Source: Rhizoclosmatium globosum (taxonomy: Eukaryota > Chytridiomycota > Chytridiomycetes > Chytridiales > Chytriomycetaceae). Taken from it: a DNA stretch of 64,000 bases. The stretch spans positions 62,001-126,000 of the forward strand of contig MCGO01000046.1 in NCBI GenBank assembly GCA_002104985.1, read 5' to 3'. Below the pieces are notes generated by a model that was not told the origin of the DNA, ran no database searches, and was given only the letters and a program-made list of their open reading frames with translations. How positions within the stretch are numbered: the first letter of the stretch is position 1; each line of letters begins with the position of its first letter. Both the position numbers and the translations under genes were made by a program. Below, in pieces: positions 42,144 to 53,499 of this stretch.

Positions 42144-43832
42144 TCAAACGTGAACCTCGGAAACACATAAAGGACATGTTCGCTTTCCCTGTCCACCTTC
42201 ATTTCGACTCTTCATCCATTTTGAAATGCACTCGTCGTGGAATTCATGCCCACAATGAAGCTGTCGTACAATCTCGCCTGTTTCATATCCGCTGAAACAG
42301 ATTACGCACTCTCGCTCATTTGCTATTGATGGTTCCAAAGCGTTTGGAACATCAGCAGCACGTGGAATCTCTCCTTCAGGATCAATTTCTTTGACCTTCT
42401 CTTCTCCTTTTCCTTCATAAACGTATACTCGCATCTGGTCCCATTCTTCTTGTTTCACCCCAACTTCTCCAGAAACAGCTCTAAGCGCAGCTGGATCCAC
42501 AGGCTGCCAAAAATCAGATGCAGCGCTATTCATCATCGCCAACAAAACAGGATCCAGATCCTCTCGACTCTCTCGCGTCCTTCGAGTAAATTCACCGCCG
42601 TTCCTAGGGACACCTTCCCTTGCATGTATTTCGGCTGCAATCAAAGGTCCAATATCAACTCCATCCACAATCCCTCGAAGCATACTTTCCCTCCTTGCTC
42701 TGAGTTGCTCCATTTGCTTGTACCAGCTGCGCCATCGACTCAGTGTGTACCACGAGACACCAACAATCCAGCAGCAAATAACGTTTCCAAACACGTATAA
42801 AAACAGCTGCGGATTCGTCGTTGTGCAAGTAGAAGCTGCAAGCCAGACTGTACCCGCCATAGTCCACAGCGTAATCAAAATCCATAGAAAAGTAGATGCA
42901 GTTTGTAGTCCTCGTTTGATAAACAAGGCAGCTGATCGACGGAAATGAAACCGTCGTGAAAGCTGTGGATTCGTGAGAACAGATTCGGACACGTCAATGT
43001 TGGAGAGAACTCGCGTTGACCAGTTTTGTAGCGGAATTCGTGGTGTATCAAGGAACGTGAGGAGAATCATGTAAGCGAGCCAAAGACGGAGTGTGTCACT
43101 GCCATCCCCAATCCCGTGCACAAGAGACGCGTTTGTTCCACATTGAGAATGTAAACCATACGCCAAAATCATTATAGGACTGATTACGAGAGTGAGAGAG
43201 TACCAGAAAGCCAGTAAAATGTTTAGTGAATGTTGATATCGCTTTTTGTCAGAGACGATCGCTGTCAAGGAGCAGCAGCAGAGTGGATCATGGGTATTCT
43301 GAGAGAGGAGTGAGTCTTCAGAGAGAAGCTGATGCATGGCGAGTCTATTGGATAAAAGGCGGAGATGGTTTCGTCGTGATCTTTCGTTTTGTGATATTGG
43401 TGGAAGTAGTTCTCCCGGACGCGGTTCAGGTGCGTCAATATTTCGGTTTCTGTTGCCGACTGTGCGAAAATATTCATGGTCTGTGGGGAGTTCCAGAATG
43501 TGATGATTGTCAGACGATTGGAGAATCTGTTCGAGCCTAATTTGCCTTTGGATTGCTTCCATTTGCCTCTGTTCTTGGAGAGCAGCATGCTGAGCATGGT
43601 CAGATATTTGCAGCAATGAAGGGTTTGATGGCACGTTGTGGGTTGAGGGTGTAGTTCGCTCTAAGGCTATTTCGAGTTGGTTTTGAATCGAGCTGAGGTT
43701 TTCTGAAATGGAAGACATGGCTTGATTAACCTCAGATATCAGATGTTCGGCTGAAGGAGCTTGGTCAGATTGACTCGAAGGGTCAGATGGTTTTGATTCG
43801 GCATCTTCAATTGGATGGTTGGAGTTTCGCAT
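42144..43832 (-). CDS. Multi-pass membrane RING-H2 E3 ubiquitin ligase
   Basis: 562 residues in one exon from the ATG at 43832. The N-terminus is acidic and probably coiled (VNQAMSSISENLSSIQNQLE). The middle has about four membrane segments (ILLAFWYSLTLVISPIMIL, LWLAYMILLTFL, FLWILITLWTMAGTVWLA and LYVFGNVICCWIVGVSWY). The C-terminus carries a RING-H2 finger: CVICFSGYETG, LHCGHEFHDECISKWM, CPLC. The finger starts about 60 residues from the stop. The layout, membrane helices followed by a terminal RING-H2, is that of organelle-resident E3 ligases. The downstream gene's stop lies 34 bases away on the other strand. Compartment and substrates are unknown. Confidence 0.82.
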   Translation of the reverse strand: MRNSNHPIEDAESKPSDPSSQSDQAPSAEHLISEVNQAMSSISENLSSIQNQLEIALERTTPSTHNVPSNPSLLQISDHAQHAALQEQRQMEAIQRQIRLEQILQSSDNHHILELPTDHEYFRTVGNRNRNIDAPEPRPGELLPPISQNERSRRNHLRLLSNRLAMHQLLSEDSLLSQNTHDPLCCCSLTAIVSDKKRYQHSLNILLAFWYSLTLVISPIMILAYGLHSQCGTNASLVHGIGDGSDTLRLWLAYMILLTFLDTPRIPLQNWSTRVLSNIDVSESVLTNPQLSRRFHFRRSAALFIKRGLQTASTFLWILITLWTMAGTVWLAASTCTTTNPQLFLYVFGNVICCWIVGVSWYTLSRWRSWYKQMEQLRARRESMLRGIVDGVDIGPLIAAEIHAREGVPRNGGEFTRRTRESREDLDPVLLAMMNSAASDFWQPVDPAALRAVSGEVGVKQEEWDQMRVYVYEGKGEEKVKEIDPEGEIPRAADVPNALEPSIANERECVICFSGYETGEIVRQLHCGHEFHDECISKWMKSRNEGGQGKRTCPLCVSEVHV

Positions 43833-43892
43833 TCTTTGTTGACAATTCTTGGCATGTTGTTCTGATAATAATATGTACACTTTGAATTTATT

Positions 43893-44444
43893 CTATTTAC
43901 TATCCTCCCGACGTCCTCTCCAGATCTTCTTGTGGCGCTTCTTCCCAATAAACTCTTTTCGGTCCCAAAACAGAAATGACGTTGTATCATCCATCCAACC
44001 AGCCACGTTGCCCCAATATCCTTCGTCAAGCGTTTCATTAAAGTAACGATGCGGAAACATTTCGGATAATTGTGGCATACAACGTTCGCAACCACAGAAT
44101 TCCAAGAATGCAGTCCCAAAACAGGAATTGCATGTCACGTCAGTACCAAACATTTCATCTGGGTCATTGAAGTTGTCTCCCAATACGCAAGATGTTGTGC
44201 ATCTTGAACACTGGAACAAAGTCAACCGAGATTCATGAAAGATTTTGCAATCCAGGCATATTTTAGGGTGAAAGTAGCTACATATTTCGAGAATGATTTC
44301 AGTGGGAAGAAATGACGGGAGGAGCGGCTGAAGCAGGGAAATGAGGCGTAGGTCTCTGAAATCAATGAAGGTGGACTTCGGATTGTAGTACGGCACAAGA
44401 GTCCAATCATCGCCTTGTTGGATTTCTTGGGAGCCTTCTTCCAT
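43893..44444 (-). CDS. Cys-rich protein with an F-box-like N-terminus
   Basis: About 183 residues from the ATG at 44444 (MEEGSQEIQQGDDWTLVPYY); the frame is open further upstream but without another ATG. LLPSFLPTEIILEICSYFHP looks like an F-box core, which would link it to SCF ubiquitin ligases. It is followed by paired cysteines (CLDCK, CSRCTTSC, CNSC, CGCERC) that probably bind zinc, and a basic C-terminus (GKKRHKKIWRGRR). The gene is 61 bases upstream of the RING gene's ATG on the same strand. No family name can be given. Confidence 0.6.
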   Translation of the reverse strand: MEEGSQEIQQGDDWTLVPYYNPKSTFIDFRDLRLISLLQPLLPSFLPTEIILEICSYFHPKICLDCKIFHESRLTLFQCSRCTTSCVLGDNFNDPDEMFGTDVTCNSCFGTAFLEFCGCERCMPQLSEMFPHRYFNETLDEGYWGNVAGWMDDTTSFLFWDRKEFIGKKRHKKIWRGRREDSK

Positions 44445-44647
44445 TTCCGACGGAAACTCGAAGCGAAGAACGATTGATTGTCTTGGCTTTTTGAATGCAA
44501 AAAGTGGCAAAGCTCTAATTCAATCACGATTGGACTAAACCACAACCAAGTTAGAGTTCTGAGTACCAATCAATTTATTTTACAAATTATCAAAGATGAT
44601 GGTTTCCAATATTTGAGGAAGCCAAGCTGGAAATCACAACATTACAA

Positions 44648-45846
44648 ATGGCTGCCACAATTGAGACTCCGCTGACCAAGCTCTTCAAGGTCAAACACCC
44701 CGTGATCCTCGCAGGTGAGGCCTTTGCCAATCTTCAGACATAGTCATTAACTATATCTTATTTATGATACTCAGGGATGAACGTCGCAGCGGGACCCGAG
44801 CTCGCGGCGGCTGTGACCAACGCGGGCGGCCTCGGAGTGATTGGCGGATACGGATACACTCCGGCGATGCTCCGCGAACAAATCGCAGAAATCAAGTCGT
44901 TTCTCGTCGACAAGTCCGCTCCATTCGGCGTTGATTTGCTCTTGCCCCAGGTCGGAGGCAACGCGCGAAAGACAAACTACGACTACACAAACGGAGAACT
45001 GCCAGAACTGATCAATGTCGTCATTAGCGAGAAAGCTGCGCTGTTCGTGTCTGCCGTGGGTGTGCCGCCAAAGTGGGTCGTTGAGAAGCTGCATCAGGCA
45101 GGCATTCCTGTCATGAACATGGTGGGTGCTCCAAAACACGTGATGAAGGCGATTGAGGCTGGCGTCGATATTATTTGTGCTCAAGGTGGCGAGGGTGGCG
45201 GTCACACAGGGGATGTGCCAACATCTGTTCTGATTCCAAAAGTGGTGGATATCTGTAAAGGTCACAAATCAAGTTTGACTGGTGGGCCTATTCAAGTTGT
45301 TGCTGCTGGAGGAATCTTTGATGGTCGCGGACTTGCCCTGAGTTTGTGTTTGGGTGCGAGTGCTGTGTGGGTTGGTACACGCTTCATTTGTGCAAAGGAG
45401 GCGGGTGCACCAAAGAGACATCAGGAGGCAGTACTGAATGCTGGTTATCACGACACGTACCGTACTACAATTTATACTGGTCGACCCATGAGAATTCTCA
45501 AGAATTGGTACGCTTCTGATTGGGAGGACAACAGACAGCAAGAGTTGAAGAAGCTACTTTCGGAAGGAAAAGTTCCAGCAAAGTGGGATGCCGAAAAGAG
45601 AGAGGCTGCAGGAGCTAATGAGGAAGCAGACTTTGAAAAGTGGTCGAATGCAAGAGTTGAGTTGTCCTTTTCCATTTTCTTCATGTATGAGCTAAATTAA
45701 ACTCATAGCCATTACTGATGGGACAAGTTGCGGGTGCTGTAGATTCCATTAAGCCAGCGAAGGAAATCGTGGAGGAGATGGTGAGGGACGCAGTCTCCGC
45801 ATTGGAGAACAACCATCGTTTTATTCAACGATCGAGCAAGTTGTAA
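44648..45846 (+). CDS. Nitronate monooxygenase (2-nitropropane dioxygenase family)
   Basis: FMN-dependent TIM-barrel enzyme that oxidises alkyl nitronates. Exons are 44648-44714, 44775-45655 and 45709-45846, phases closing at LA/GMNVAAG and SNAR/PLLMGQVAGAV. Signatures: HPVILAGMNVAAGPELAAAV, NAGGLGVIGGYGY, FGVDLLLPQ, GVPPKWVVEKLHQAGI, GVDIICAQGGEGGGHTGDV (flavin-phosphate and catalytic His region), VVAAGGIFDGRGLALSL and GTRFICAKEA. No frame break. The ATG at 44648 (MAATIETPLTKLFKVK) is well placed and no targeting peptide is obvious. Confidence 0.92.
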
Positions 45847-45914
45847 ATGATTGAAAATCGACTACAGTCTGAATAAAGTAGTCCTTTATTTGAGTAATAG
45901 TTAAGCCAGACTCA

Positions 45915-48124
45915 TCAACCATGAACACTCTCATCTGCAGCATCTCCTTCATAAGAGCTGCTCTTGTGCTTTGGAATGAAGGAGAAACCTTCTGGTGCCT
46001 TGCCGAGAATCTTCTCAGTAATATAAATCCAGTCACTAACTTTTGGACTTGCCAACAACGTTTCGTAGTAATCACGTCCAAAGAATGCATCAGGACGGTC
46101 GTTGAACTTTTGTGGCAAGACTTCCAAGAGGCCAACAGGGATGTATCGGTGTGTGAATGACATCCAGTCCAAAAGATACGTACGTGTAAGATTAACACCC
46201 TTGGTATCAGAACCCCAATGCTCCAAACCAAACTCGGCAAACTGACGGAACATATCAAAACGCTCACGTCCAGAAATATCCCACACTTTCTCTTCCTTAA
46301 TTTCCGTAAAAATCCACGGCTTAATAAGCGCACCACGACCCACCATTACACCATCAACATTCTTTCCCTTCTCCTCTTCATCATCTTCGTCCCCACGCGT
46401 AGCAACGTACGGCATTTGAGCATAATAATCTTCAAACCCAAGCACATCGCCATTTCCGTACAAAGGAATCCCTGATGCCCGAGCAATTTTCGCACAATGT
46501 CTGATATACTCCCAATTGGCCGTCTTTGTGTACCGCTGCTGCCTCGACCGTCCGTGCAGTGCAACACACTTTGCACCCCACTCCGCAACAGCTGGAATCA
46601 ACCGATGTGCAGAGTTGTGATCATCTAATACACCAGTTCGCAACTTTACTGACACGGGAACACCTGGAAGCGTTCTGTGCAACGAGAATATGATATCTCT
46701 GAGTCTGTTTCTTCGCGTCATAAGCGCGCTTCCTGCACCGGTTTTGTACAGGAGGTCAATTGGGCATCCGCAGTTGATGTCAACAAAGTCAAAAGGTGCG
46801 AGGGTTGGGTGTCGGTTCTCTGGGTTCTCAAAGAGGAGGGTTCGCAGTGCATCACCGGCACGGGCAGCGTTAAGGCCGAGGTTGGACGCGATTTGGATAC
46901 CGAATTTGTCTTCGGAGGGGTGGCGACGCGTAAGAGCCTGTGGAATTGCTATGTTAATCGATAGAAAAGAGACCGCAAAGTCATACCCATTCAGAAGGAG
47001 CGTAGGTTGTCAAGTTGTTGACGAGAGCCATTTCAGCACAAGTAATATCAACACCGAATCCCTTTGCAACACGACGGAAAGGTAGGTTTCCAACATTGGT
47101 TAATGGTGCCAAATAAGTCCCTTTCCATTCAAATGGTTTCTTGTCGGCAGCGTCACGGCCACATCTCGCAAGAAACTCTTCATCCAACTGCTTGTTCTGA
47201 CGAGTTCTCTCCTCAAACAAAGCTTGACGGTCTGCTGGGAGGTATGGAAGCGCTCTTGCAAGATGGACATCAATATCACTTTGGTCCTCATCCTTGTTTT
47301 CCTTCTTTTCAACTGCAGGAGGAGGAGCATTTGTGTTGATAGGCCCAAGTGCTTCTTTCATGGCTTTACTAGCCTCAGCATTCATACTAGCCTTGAAAGT
47401 GTTGTAGTCCTTTGATTTTTCCATCCAAGTCTTGGCATCAAGAACAGCTTCAGAGTCTTTCTTACCAAACGCCTTCTTGTAATTATCAAGTGCCTTCTTA
47501 GAGACTCTGTTGAGTTGATCAGGTGGGTTGGAAGCGATGAGCTCCTGATTCGTGACATCGTAACGAGTAACACCATGTTCATCAGTGACTGAATGATCTC
47601 CAGCAAATCTACAGCGAATTCCGTATTTGCAGATACCAAAAGCACGGAATTGAGGGCAACGGGGACCAATATCCTCTCCCTTTGACTTCAAGTAAGCCTC
47701 AACGTCATGCGAATATTTACAGTTTTCATAGGAACAGCTTCCCTGCGCAAACGAAGAGCAGAAGGGGATTTCATCATTTCCGATTTTGTTGAACTCCTTT
47801 CTGTTTTTGTTTTGGCCTCCGCGTTTTGACTTTTGTTGTTGTTGTTGAGGTTCTGGTTGTTGATCAGAGGGTTCTGGCTGTGGCGCTGGGCGTTTCGCGT
47901 GGAGGGTTTCTTCGAGTTTCTTTTGAAGTTGTTCGTCTGCGGCTTTTGAGACGAGGTACTCGGGGTCAGATTGGTGGTGGTTGCGATAGTCGGCCTTGGT
48001 TGGATCGAGAAAGAGGAAGGCTGGCTGGTCGATTGGCGCTTTGTTTAGTTCGTGGTAGAGAGCGACTGCAATCGCAGGTGCAAGCTTACCTTGATGGGTG
48101 CCCTGCCCTGTTGTGCTCGGCCAT
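45915..48124 (-). CDS. DUS3: tRNA-dihydrouridine(47) synthase DUS3
   Basis: Flavoenzyme that reduces U47 of tRNAs. From the ATG at 48124 ([12 protein letters not shown]), a first intron leads to [19 protein letters not shown] and a Lys/Gln-rich linker. Two CCCH fingers specific to Dus3 follow: [19 protein letters not shown] and [22 protein letters not shown]. The catalytic barrel begins [15 protein letters not shown] and has the [54 protein letters not shown] and [15 protein letters not shown] blocks. An intron lies near 46925-46985. The C-terminal helical domain ends ...[18 protein letters not shown]. The stretch normally G-G-G-C after the NCGCP motif reads G-A-G-S. The phase at the first intron does not close as sequenced. 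Confidence 0.9.
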
Positions 48125-48468
48125 AGTTTGGAAAAGAAAAAGAAAGAAGAGGAGGAAATAGAGGAAGAAATAATGATTTATTTGATCTTTATTTTGGGGG
48201 AATTAGAGATTTCTAGTTTATAATATAGCACCAGGCTATGTTTCCTGCAATTGACTCTTTGAAGAAGAAGAAAATGAGAATATATCTGCCTCATAGCCAC
48301 AATCCATTATTTCTAATGCGTCTGATTTTATTTGAATGAGTTGGCGAGTACGAAAAGGGTGCGAAAAGGGAACGATAACTTTAGTGCGCGAATTGAAGTT
48401 CGACAGAAACACTCCAAAACTCAATAATCACACAGTGGGTTAACTCTCACCATACTCAAATCCATCTA
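48125..48468. other. Divergent intergenic region, DUS3 and syntaxin
   Basis: About 340 bases, AT-rich near DUS3, with no gene signal. It presumably holds both promoters. Confidence 0.5.
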
Positions 48469-49589
48469 ATGCACTTGTTACAGTGGCAACAGACAGAACC
48501 TTCCAACTGCGAGTGAGAACTTTCCTTCTTGATACCAACTACGTGACACTAACACACGCCGTACCAAAAGGGTGTTCCAACATCCGATTACAAGTACACT
48601 CCAATCGAAGATGCAAGTGTGGCAGTCACGATTCCAGGCCAGCATCAGAGCCTTCTTAACCCCGCCGAAAACCTATGGGAGTTTGAGGAGCAACGGAAAG
48701 CGATCCACGGTCTCATTGAGCGTCTTGAGAATGGCGTTGGCAAACTCAATGTACTCTACGATTCGTTGAAGAGTGAAATCAATCCATCCAAAAGTGAACG
48801 TATGTTCTGCCGTTGCAGTTGTGTCTTGAACCAATCCCCACCATCAAAATAGAAATCAAAGACCGAATGAATGCTACCTCGGAGGAAATTGATAACAACA
48901 TTCAGTTTGCTCGGGATGGTCTCAAAATGATGCAACGTTCAAAACGTGGTGACAAGCAATACCGGAGTGATATCTACAAGACTTATTTGCAAAAGCTTCA
49001 AACTGTTACGCGTTCCTACATGGCTGTCGAGCAGGAGATTCGGGGTACAGTTCGTTCAGAATTCTCGAGACAGTACAAAATTGTGAAGCCAAATGCATCT
49101 GAGGCTGATATTCAAAATGGTGCGTCGTATGCGACGTTGAATTAAATCTAATTTTTACATACTATAGCAATCGACTCGGGTCAGTCTGAAGTGTTTGCCA
49201 GCGCCATGGTTTCGTCACAACAGGCTGTCCTTTCTTCAGTGCAAGCCAGACAAAAGGAGCTCGTAAAGCTTGCACAGACTCTCTCTGATTTGTTTGATCT
49301 CATGACCGAACTACAGTCTCTCTTGAATGTAATGTTCTCAAGTAACGTTTTTGAATAACTAACCAACATCCTTTGGAAACCACAGTCCCAGCAGGAAATG
49401 ATTGATTTGATCGAAGAACATGTTTCTACCACAGAGGTTAATTTAGAAAGAGGGAACAAGGAGTTGACTGTAGCCAATGACTTTGCAACCAGAGCTCGCG
49501 ATACCAAATGGAAGATATTTGCAATTCTGGCAATTGTTGTAGCAATCATAATCGCCGTCATTATCTGGCAAGTTACGAAGAAAAAGTAA
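48469..49589 (+). CDS. Syntaxin-type Qa-SNARE
   Basis: Membrane-fusion t-SNARE of the syntaxin/Sso family. An intron with a CTAAC branch site ends at about 48570, after which the frame reads GVPTSDYKYTPIEDASVAV and NPAENLWEFEEQRKAI. The N-terminal helical bundle follows (IERLENGVGKLNVLYDSLKS, YRSDIYKTYLQKLQTVTRSY). The SNARE motif contains LAQTLSDLFDLMTELQSLL and, after an intron, NSQQEMIDLIEEHVSTTEVN with the central Gln. The protein ends in a tail anchor, FAILAIVVAIIIAVIIWQV, and three lysines. The first exon is not settled: the ATG at 48469 followed by a donor near 48514 is the best candidate but leaves the phase one base off. Confidence 0.85.
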
Positions 49590-49653
49590 ATCTGGAGCGG
49601 CTATACCATCGAAATAAAGTGTTTATCATCACTTCCCAAGACTTTTTTTATTT

Positions 49654-50635
49654 TTAGGCCTTGCTTTTGAAAACGACTTTAATCTCATCCCAGAATCCTA
49701 TGACAAAGAAAGTGACAGGATTCCACATTCCAGATGATGCAAGACACGGCGGTGCCAATGTTTGCAACCAATACGGTACGTGAAGCTCAGGGAAAAGTCC
49801 TATGATACGAACTAATGTTATGGGTGTCCATGACAATATGAAGCCAAAAGCCAAGATAGAGGATTTCCAAACAAGTTTCGTAAGTTCCTCCGACATCGGG
49901 GTTGACTCGTGCTTTACAATTGGACGTCCTCTCGTAAGAGTATCAAACAGAGACTTCTTGCGCGTACGATCGCTTTGGGTGGCGGTTGAGAATAGGTTCT
50001 CAGACGAAAACACATTGATTTCAGTGTCGGCAGGGGTGTCTTGATTAAACTTAAACTCTTTTGACGAATCAGGAAGATTGTAAGGATTCATGATGGCTTG
50101 ATTAATGGTAGAAAACGCGTGCCAAAAGGATTATAATCCCAGCAAAATGAAACCATAGTTGAACGTAGTAGAGTGCAATTCGTAGTCTTGGATACTCGTT
50201 GGAAATCCAACAATCGTAAATAGCGTTGCCATATGGGAATCCTTGCTTCCAAATCGCATCGATACAAAAAGGTAGTATGGTCAATATTGCTGGGAACCCA
50301 ATCCCATAATAGGAAAACCATTTTGAATACTCATTAGCAGTCGATACGGAAACTGTCACAGTAAAGTAACAGTACAACGAAACTAAAAAGTTCCAACACG
50401 ATTGTGAGTTGAAAAAGAATTGGTTTACGACTCCTACGATCGCGCATAGTGACTCGTGATTCAATACTCTGTCTTCAATCATCCAAAATATTGAAGGAAC
50501 TATTTCGCAGATGGCAATTATTATTTGAAGGTAAGACATGGTCTTTTGGAAACGCTTCATTCTGCTGACACACACAATCAGACCTAAGTCAAGCAGGATA
50601 TATATCGGGCAGAAGACATAGTAGCTCAAATTCAT
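49654..50635 (-). CDS. cAMP-receptor-like G protein-coupled receptor
   Basis: Seven membrane helices can be read: YYVFCPIYILLDLGLIVCV, MSYLQIIIAICEIVPSIFWM, AIVGVVNQFFFNSQSCWNFL, YGIGFPAILTILPFCIDAIW, YVQLWFHFAGIIILLARVF, SSILAFGFILSWTPITLVRI and SSGMWNPVTFFVIGFW. The conserved Cys in helix 3, a W-near-C in loop 2 (YDCWISNEYP) and the S-W-T-P / N-P-V-x-F ends of helices 6 and 7 resemble the Dictyostelium cAMP-receptor/fungal Git3-like group. A hydrophilic third loop (SDRTRKKSLFDTLTRGRPI) is available for G-protein contact. Between 50091 and 50102 the frame changes, so an indel or unrecognised intron lies after helix 5. The ligand is unknown. Confidence 0.75.
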
Positions 50636-50862
50636 TTTGGTTGATTTTGGTTCTGTCAGAGGCTTTGGTTGAACAATGGCAAACGAACAATGGCATATTA
50701 TTCAAGCCACAAGAAAAGGAAATAATAAAGAAGTATGCCTTTAATATATTATTCTTGTGGTCGTTACTTAAATCTTCACAAACGTGTAACATTTCATTTC
50801 AAGCCTAAATGATAATTCAAATGATACATAATCAATAATTCAAATAATAACTGTGGCAGAGA

Positions 50863-51229
50863 TTAGTCTACAGTGTCGTAATCCATTTCTTCTTCTGTTG
50901 TGTAGTACTCATCATCGTCGTCGTCATCGTCATCGTTGTCATGGTCGTGGTCGTTGTCGTAATACCCATCGTAATCAAACATTTCTTCCAGTTCGTCTTG
51001 AGCAGCATGAAAACGAGGACGAGCGAACGGACGTAGATTCGCAACCATTTCCAATGTATCACTCAAAAGCCTCAAATTACCAACGCGATGTTCATTTTCC
51101 CCCACTCCATCATTCAAAAAATGGTCAGAGACCGTAAAGTGCTTCAGCATCTGCGAGAGGTTGTGTTCCGATTGTTCGCAACCGATCAAGCATATCGCCA
51201 AGAGGTCCGTTTTGAACAGACTCGACCAT
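50863..51229 (-). CDS. Small acidic protein, unknown
   Basis: Reading from the ATG at 51229 gives MVESVQNGPLGDMLDRLRTI and then, after a frame change near 51125-51140, GVGENEHRVGNLRLLSDTLE, MVANLRPFARPRFHAAQDEL, EEMFDYDGYY and a run of Asp/Glu/Tyr to the stop at 50863. The composition is protein-like and the acidic tail is striking. I do not recognise a family. The frame change makes the N-terminal part tentative. Confidence 0.45.
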
Positions 51230-51635
51230 AATGTGGTCCTAACGTGACGATCACCACGTTTCGGAGTGGGTCTGCGGACCCCAGTTACTTTGTTTCCTAT
51301 TTATGTGTATGTTTAACTCGAATTTCACCTTGGTGCGCTCGTGCCTTCTTCGCTATACAGGTTCGCGACGAAAGCAGGCCTACTGTCTTCGCTCTTTACT
51401 TTTTATTGCTTGCTTCGCGTGCTGTTCGTTCCTTTCGCCATGAAGGCGCCGAGCTCCGCTTATATTCTCGCTGCATAAATATTCGCTTCGCGAAATTAAG
51501 CTCGCTGGCGCCCGTTCTTCCTGTTTACTTTCTCGCTCTACTCGCTGTTCTTCCCTTCTGCCAAGTTTGCACGCCCTCCTTCCGTCTCGTTCCTCCTTCA
51601 GCCATGCTCTCACTCTAGGTCACTCACTCATGATC
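51230..51635. other. Gene-free interval
   Basis: CG/CTT-rich stretch with many TTCGC words. An open frame at 51244-51618 on the plus strand has no recognisable features, and I do not support it as a gene. Confidence 0.4.
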
Positions 51636-52335
51636 TCACTCATTACTCATACCATTTCCATCAAAATGACCAAAGAGACAGTCGTCAGCAAAAGGACAAC
51701 GTTTCCTTTGAGGATTAGACGAGCGTTTATAGTATTTGCAAGGAATCAATGCCATTTTAGCACGGTACTTAAAACAATATCATCTTTTTCTTGCTGAGAG
51801 CGTGGAAAGGAGGTGGAGGGAACAAGAAGAGCAGATTTTGAACGACAGAGAGCACATTCCTTGATTGCATTTGATTCAGCAAGAGCCCCATCTTTGGAAC
51901 CCTTGTTTCTCCATTTGCGGGCACAGTTGAGACAAAAGATGTGCGAGCAGTTGAGCAGGAGACCAAAGTTTCAGGTACTTCATAGCAAATTGAGCAAAGT
52001 GTTGAATTCTCAAAATCTACTGGCTTGAAACAAAATGAGAGAATGAGAGTAAGAGATGAATGAAGGAGAACACACAAGCTTACCATATCTTCGTCAGTAG
52101 AGTTGCTGTCACCATTGACGGTAGAGAGTGCGAATACAAACAATTGTCAGCTTTCTTGCAAGTTCCCTTCACAAAGAAGATGCAGGTAGGCGGAGTTGGT
52201 GCTTGAGTCGTCACTGTCTTTGAGTGGCTGAATGCACAGGCTGCACCCTTGCGACACGAGCCACGAGAAAGTAGAACCAGCACGGCTTCGACTCGTTGGT
52301 GGTGGTGGCTGAATGGGAGTCTCACAAGAAAGCAT
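51636..52335 (-). CDS. MKRN: Makorin-type CCCH/RING E3 ubiquitin ligase
   Basis: Order of domains: N-terminal Pro-rich MLSCETPIQPPPPTS, CCCH finger 1 (CWFYF, SRGSCRKGAACAFSH: C-x8-C-x5-C-x3-H after repair of one frame slip near 52270), CCCH finger 2 (CIFFVKGTCKKADNCLYSH), a short linker, RING finger (CSICYEVPE, LLLNCSHIFCLNCARKW, CALC) and a last CCCH-like finger (IPCKYYKRSSNPQRKRCPF, ADDCLFGH) before the stop at 51636. This finger order is that of makorins, RNA-binding E3 ligases. At least two single-base deletions are needed (about 52270 and the T/A-run at 51965-51967). Introns lie near 52080-52140 and 51770-51800. Confidence 0.8.
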
Positions 52336-52392
52336 TTGTTTTGTTTTTCAGAACTTAATTCTCTTCTTCCCTTCTTTCAAAACCAACAAACA

Positions 52393-52639
52393 ATGTTCGC
52401 CGACTCCGAGCCAACGCCAACGCAACAACTTCCGACGTGACAGTCGTTGTTCAGGTCGTTGAAACGCAGCCATCGCCGACTCCCTCAGAACTAAAAGTTG
52501 CGACTCAAAACCAGCTAAACCAAGAGACAGCGTCGTCTTCAGTCGCTCAGGACATTAGAAGTGAAGTAGCACCTGCGAAAGAAGGAGAACAAAGCCGGTG
52601 AAGGACGTGCATCAGCAACACCACAACCACCGCAGCCTC

Positions 52640-52670
<31 letters not shown>

Positions 52671-53257
52671 CCACAACAACAACAACAACAACAACAACGA
52701 AACAACCTTCCTATGTCATCGTTCCTCCAACACAGGACGGCGCTGCAGCAAACAGCCACGCTCTGGCAAATGCTTCGCTTCTGGCCCTAGCTCCATCGCT
52801 GCCAATAATAAGAATGTCAAGAGGTTTGTTGTAGTAAAGCCTCACATCCAACTGATTCATCTACTGTTACAGAAATATACCTGACCTCGTTAATCTACCC
52901 GCACCAACTCTGAATGCTCCATCTTGCTGTCCACCTCAAACTACTTACAACCAGTTTCTTCTTGTCGGTACTCGTGAAGTGGTGAATGAGAAGTTGATTG
53001 TTGAAGTCAAGGTTCGGATTCTTGTGTTTGTGTGGATGTTAATTGTTGAATCATTCATTTGGAACAGTCTTTGATTCCCTTCTCTTCTTCCGACCAAAGC
53101 ATTCTCAATGCTTTTGTTGCAAACCTCAATGTGAATGGCCAATCTGTTCTTGGTTGGGCTGTGGTGAGTGTTTTGAGCATGAGAATGAGTGAAACATTGT
53201 CGAACGTGTGAATAGGAAATATTTGGCGAAAGGAAGAATAGCGAGCAAAGAAATTGA
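52393..53257 (+). CDS. Asn/Thr-repeat protein, unknown
   Basis: Divergent from makorin. It starts MFADSEPTPTQQLP; after a frame change near 52436 it continues SDVTVVVQVVETQPSP and contains a long CAA/CAC/ACA repeat (about 52618-52700) coding for Asn, Thr or Gln depending on frame. After an intron near 52819-52872 come NIPDLVNLPAPTLNAPS, TTYNQFLLVGTREVVNEK and, after another, SLIPFSSSDQSIL, VANLNVNGQSVLGWAV and possibly EIFGERKNSEQRN. The exon structure and the frame through the repeat are uncertain and no family is recognised. Confidence 0.45.
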
Positions 53258-53499
53258 GCGCGGCAAATGAATTTCATCTGGCAAATTCGCGTAGCGAGTG
53301 CATCGAGAGCATGAACGCTCTGTATGCTCTGTGCTTTCATGAAAACCTAGAATAATTGTAATCGTACATCGAACGTATTTATGTTTGATGGAAAGGCTCA
53401 ATTGCAAGGGAACGCATCGACTAACTTTATTTCAAGGCAACACGATTCGATACGACACCACTTCCTCAATCACTTTCAGCTCAACAACCTCTCCTTGAT

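Noticed and set aside
51244..51618. 124-residue plus-strand open frame
   Set aside because: It has no domain and unusual Arg/Phe/Leu composition from TTCGC-rich DNA, and lies between two well-supported minus-strand genes.
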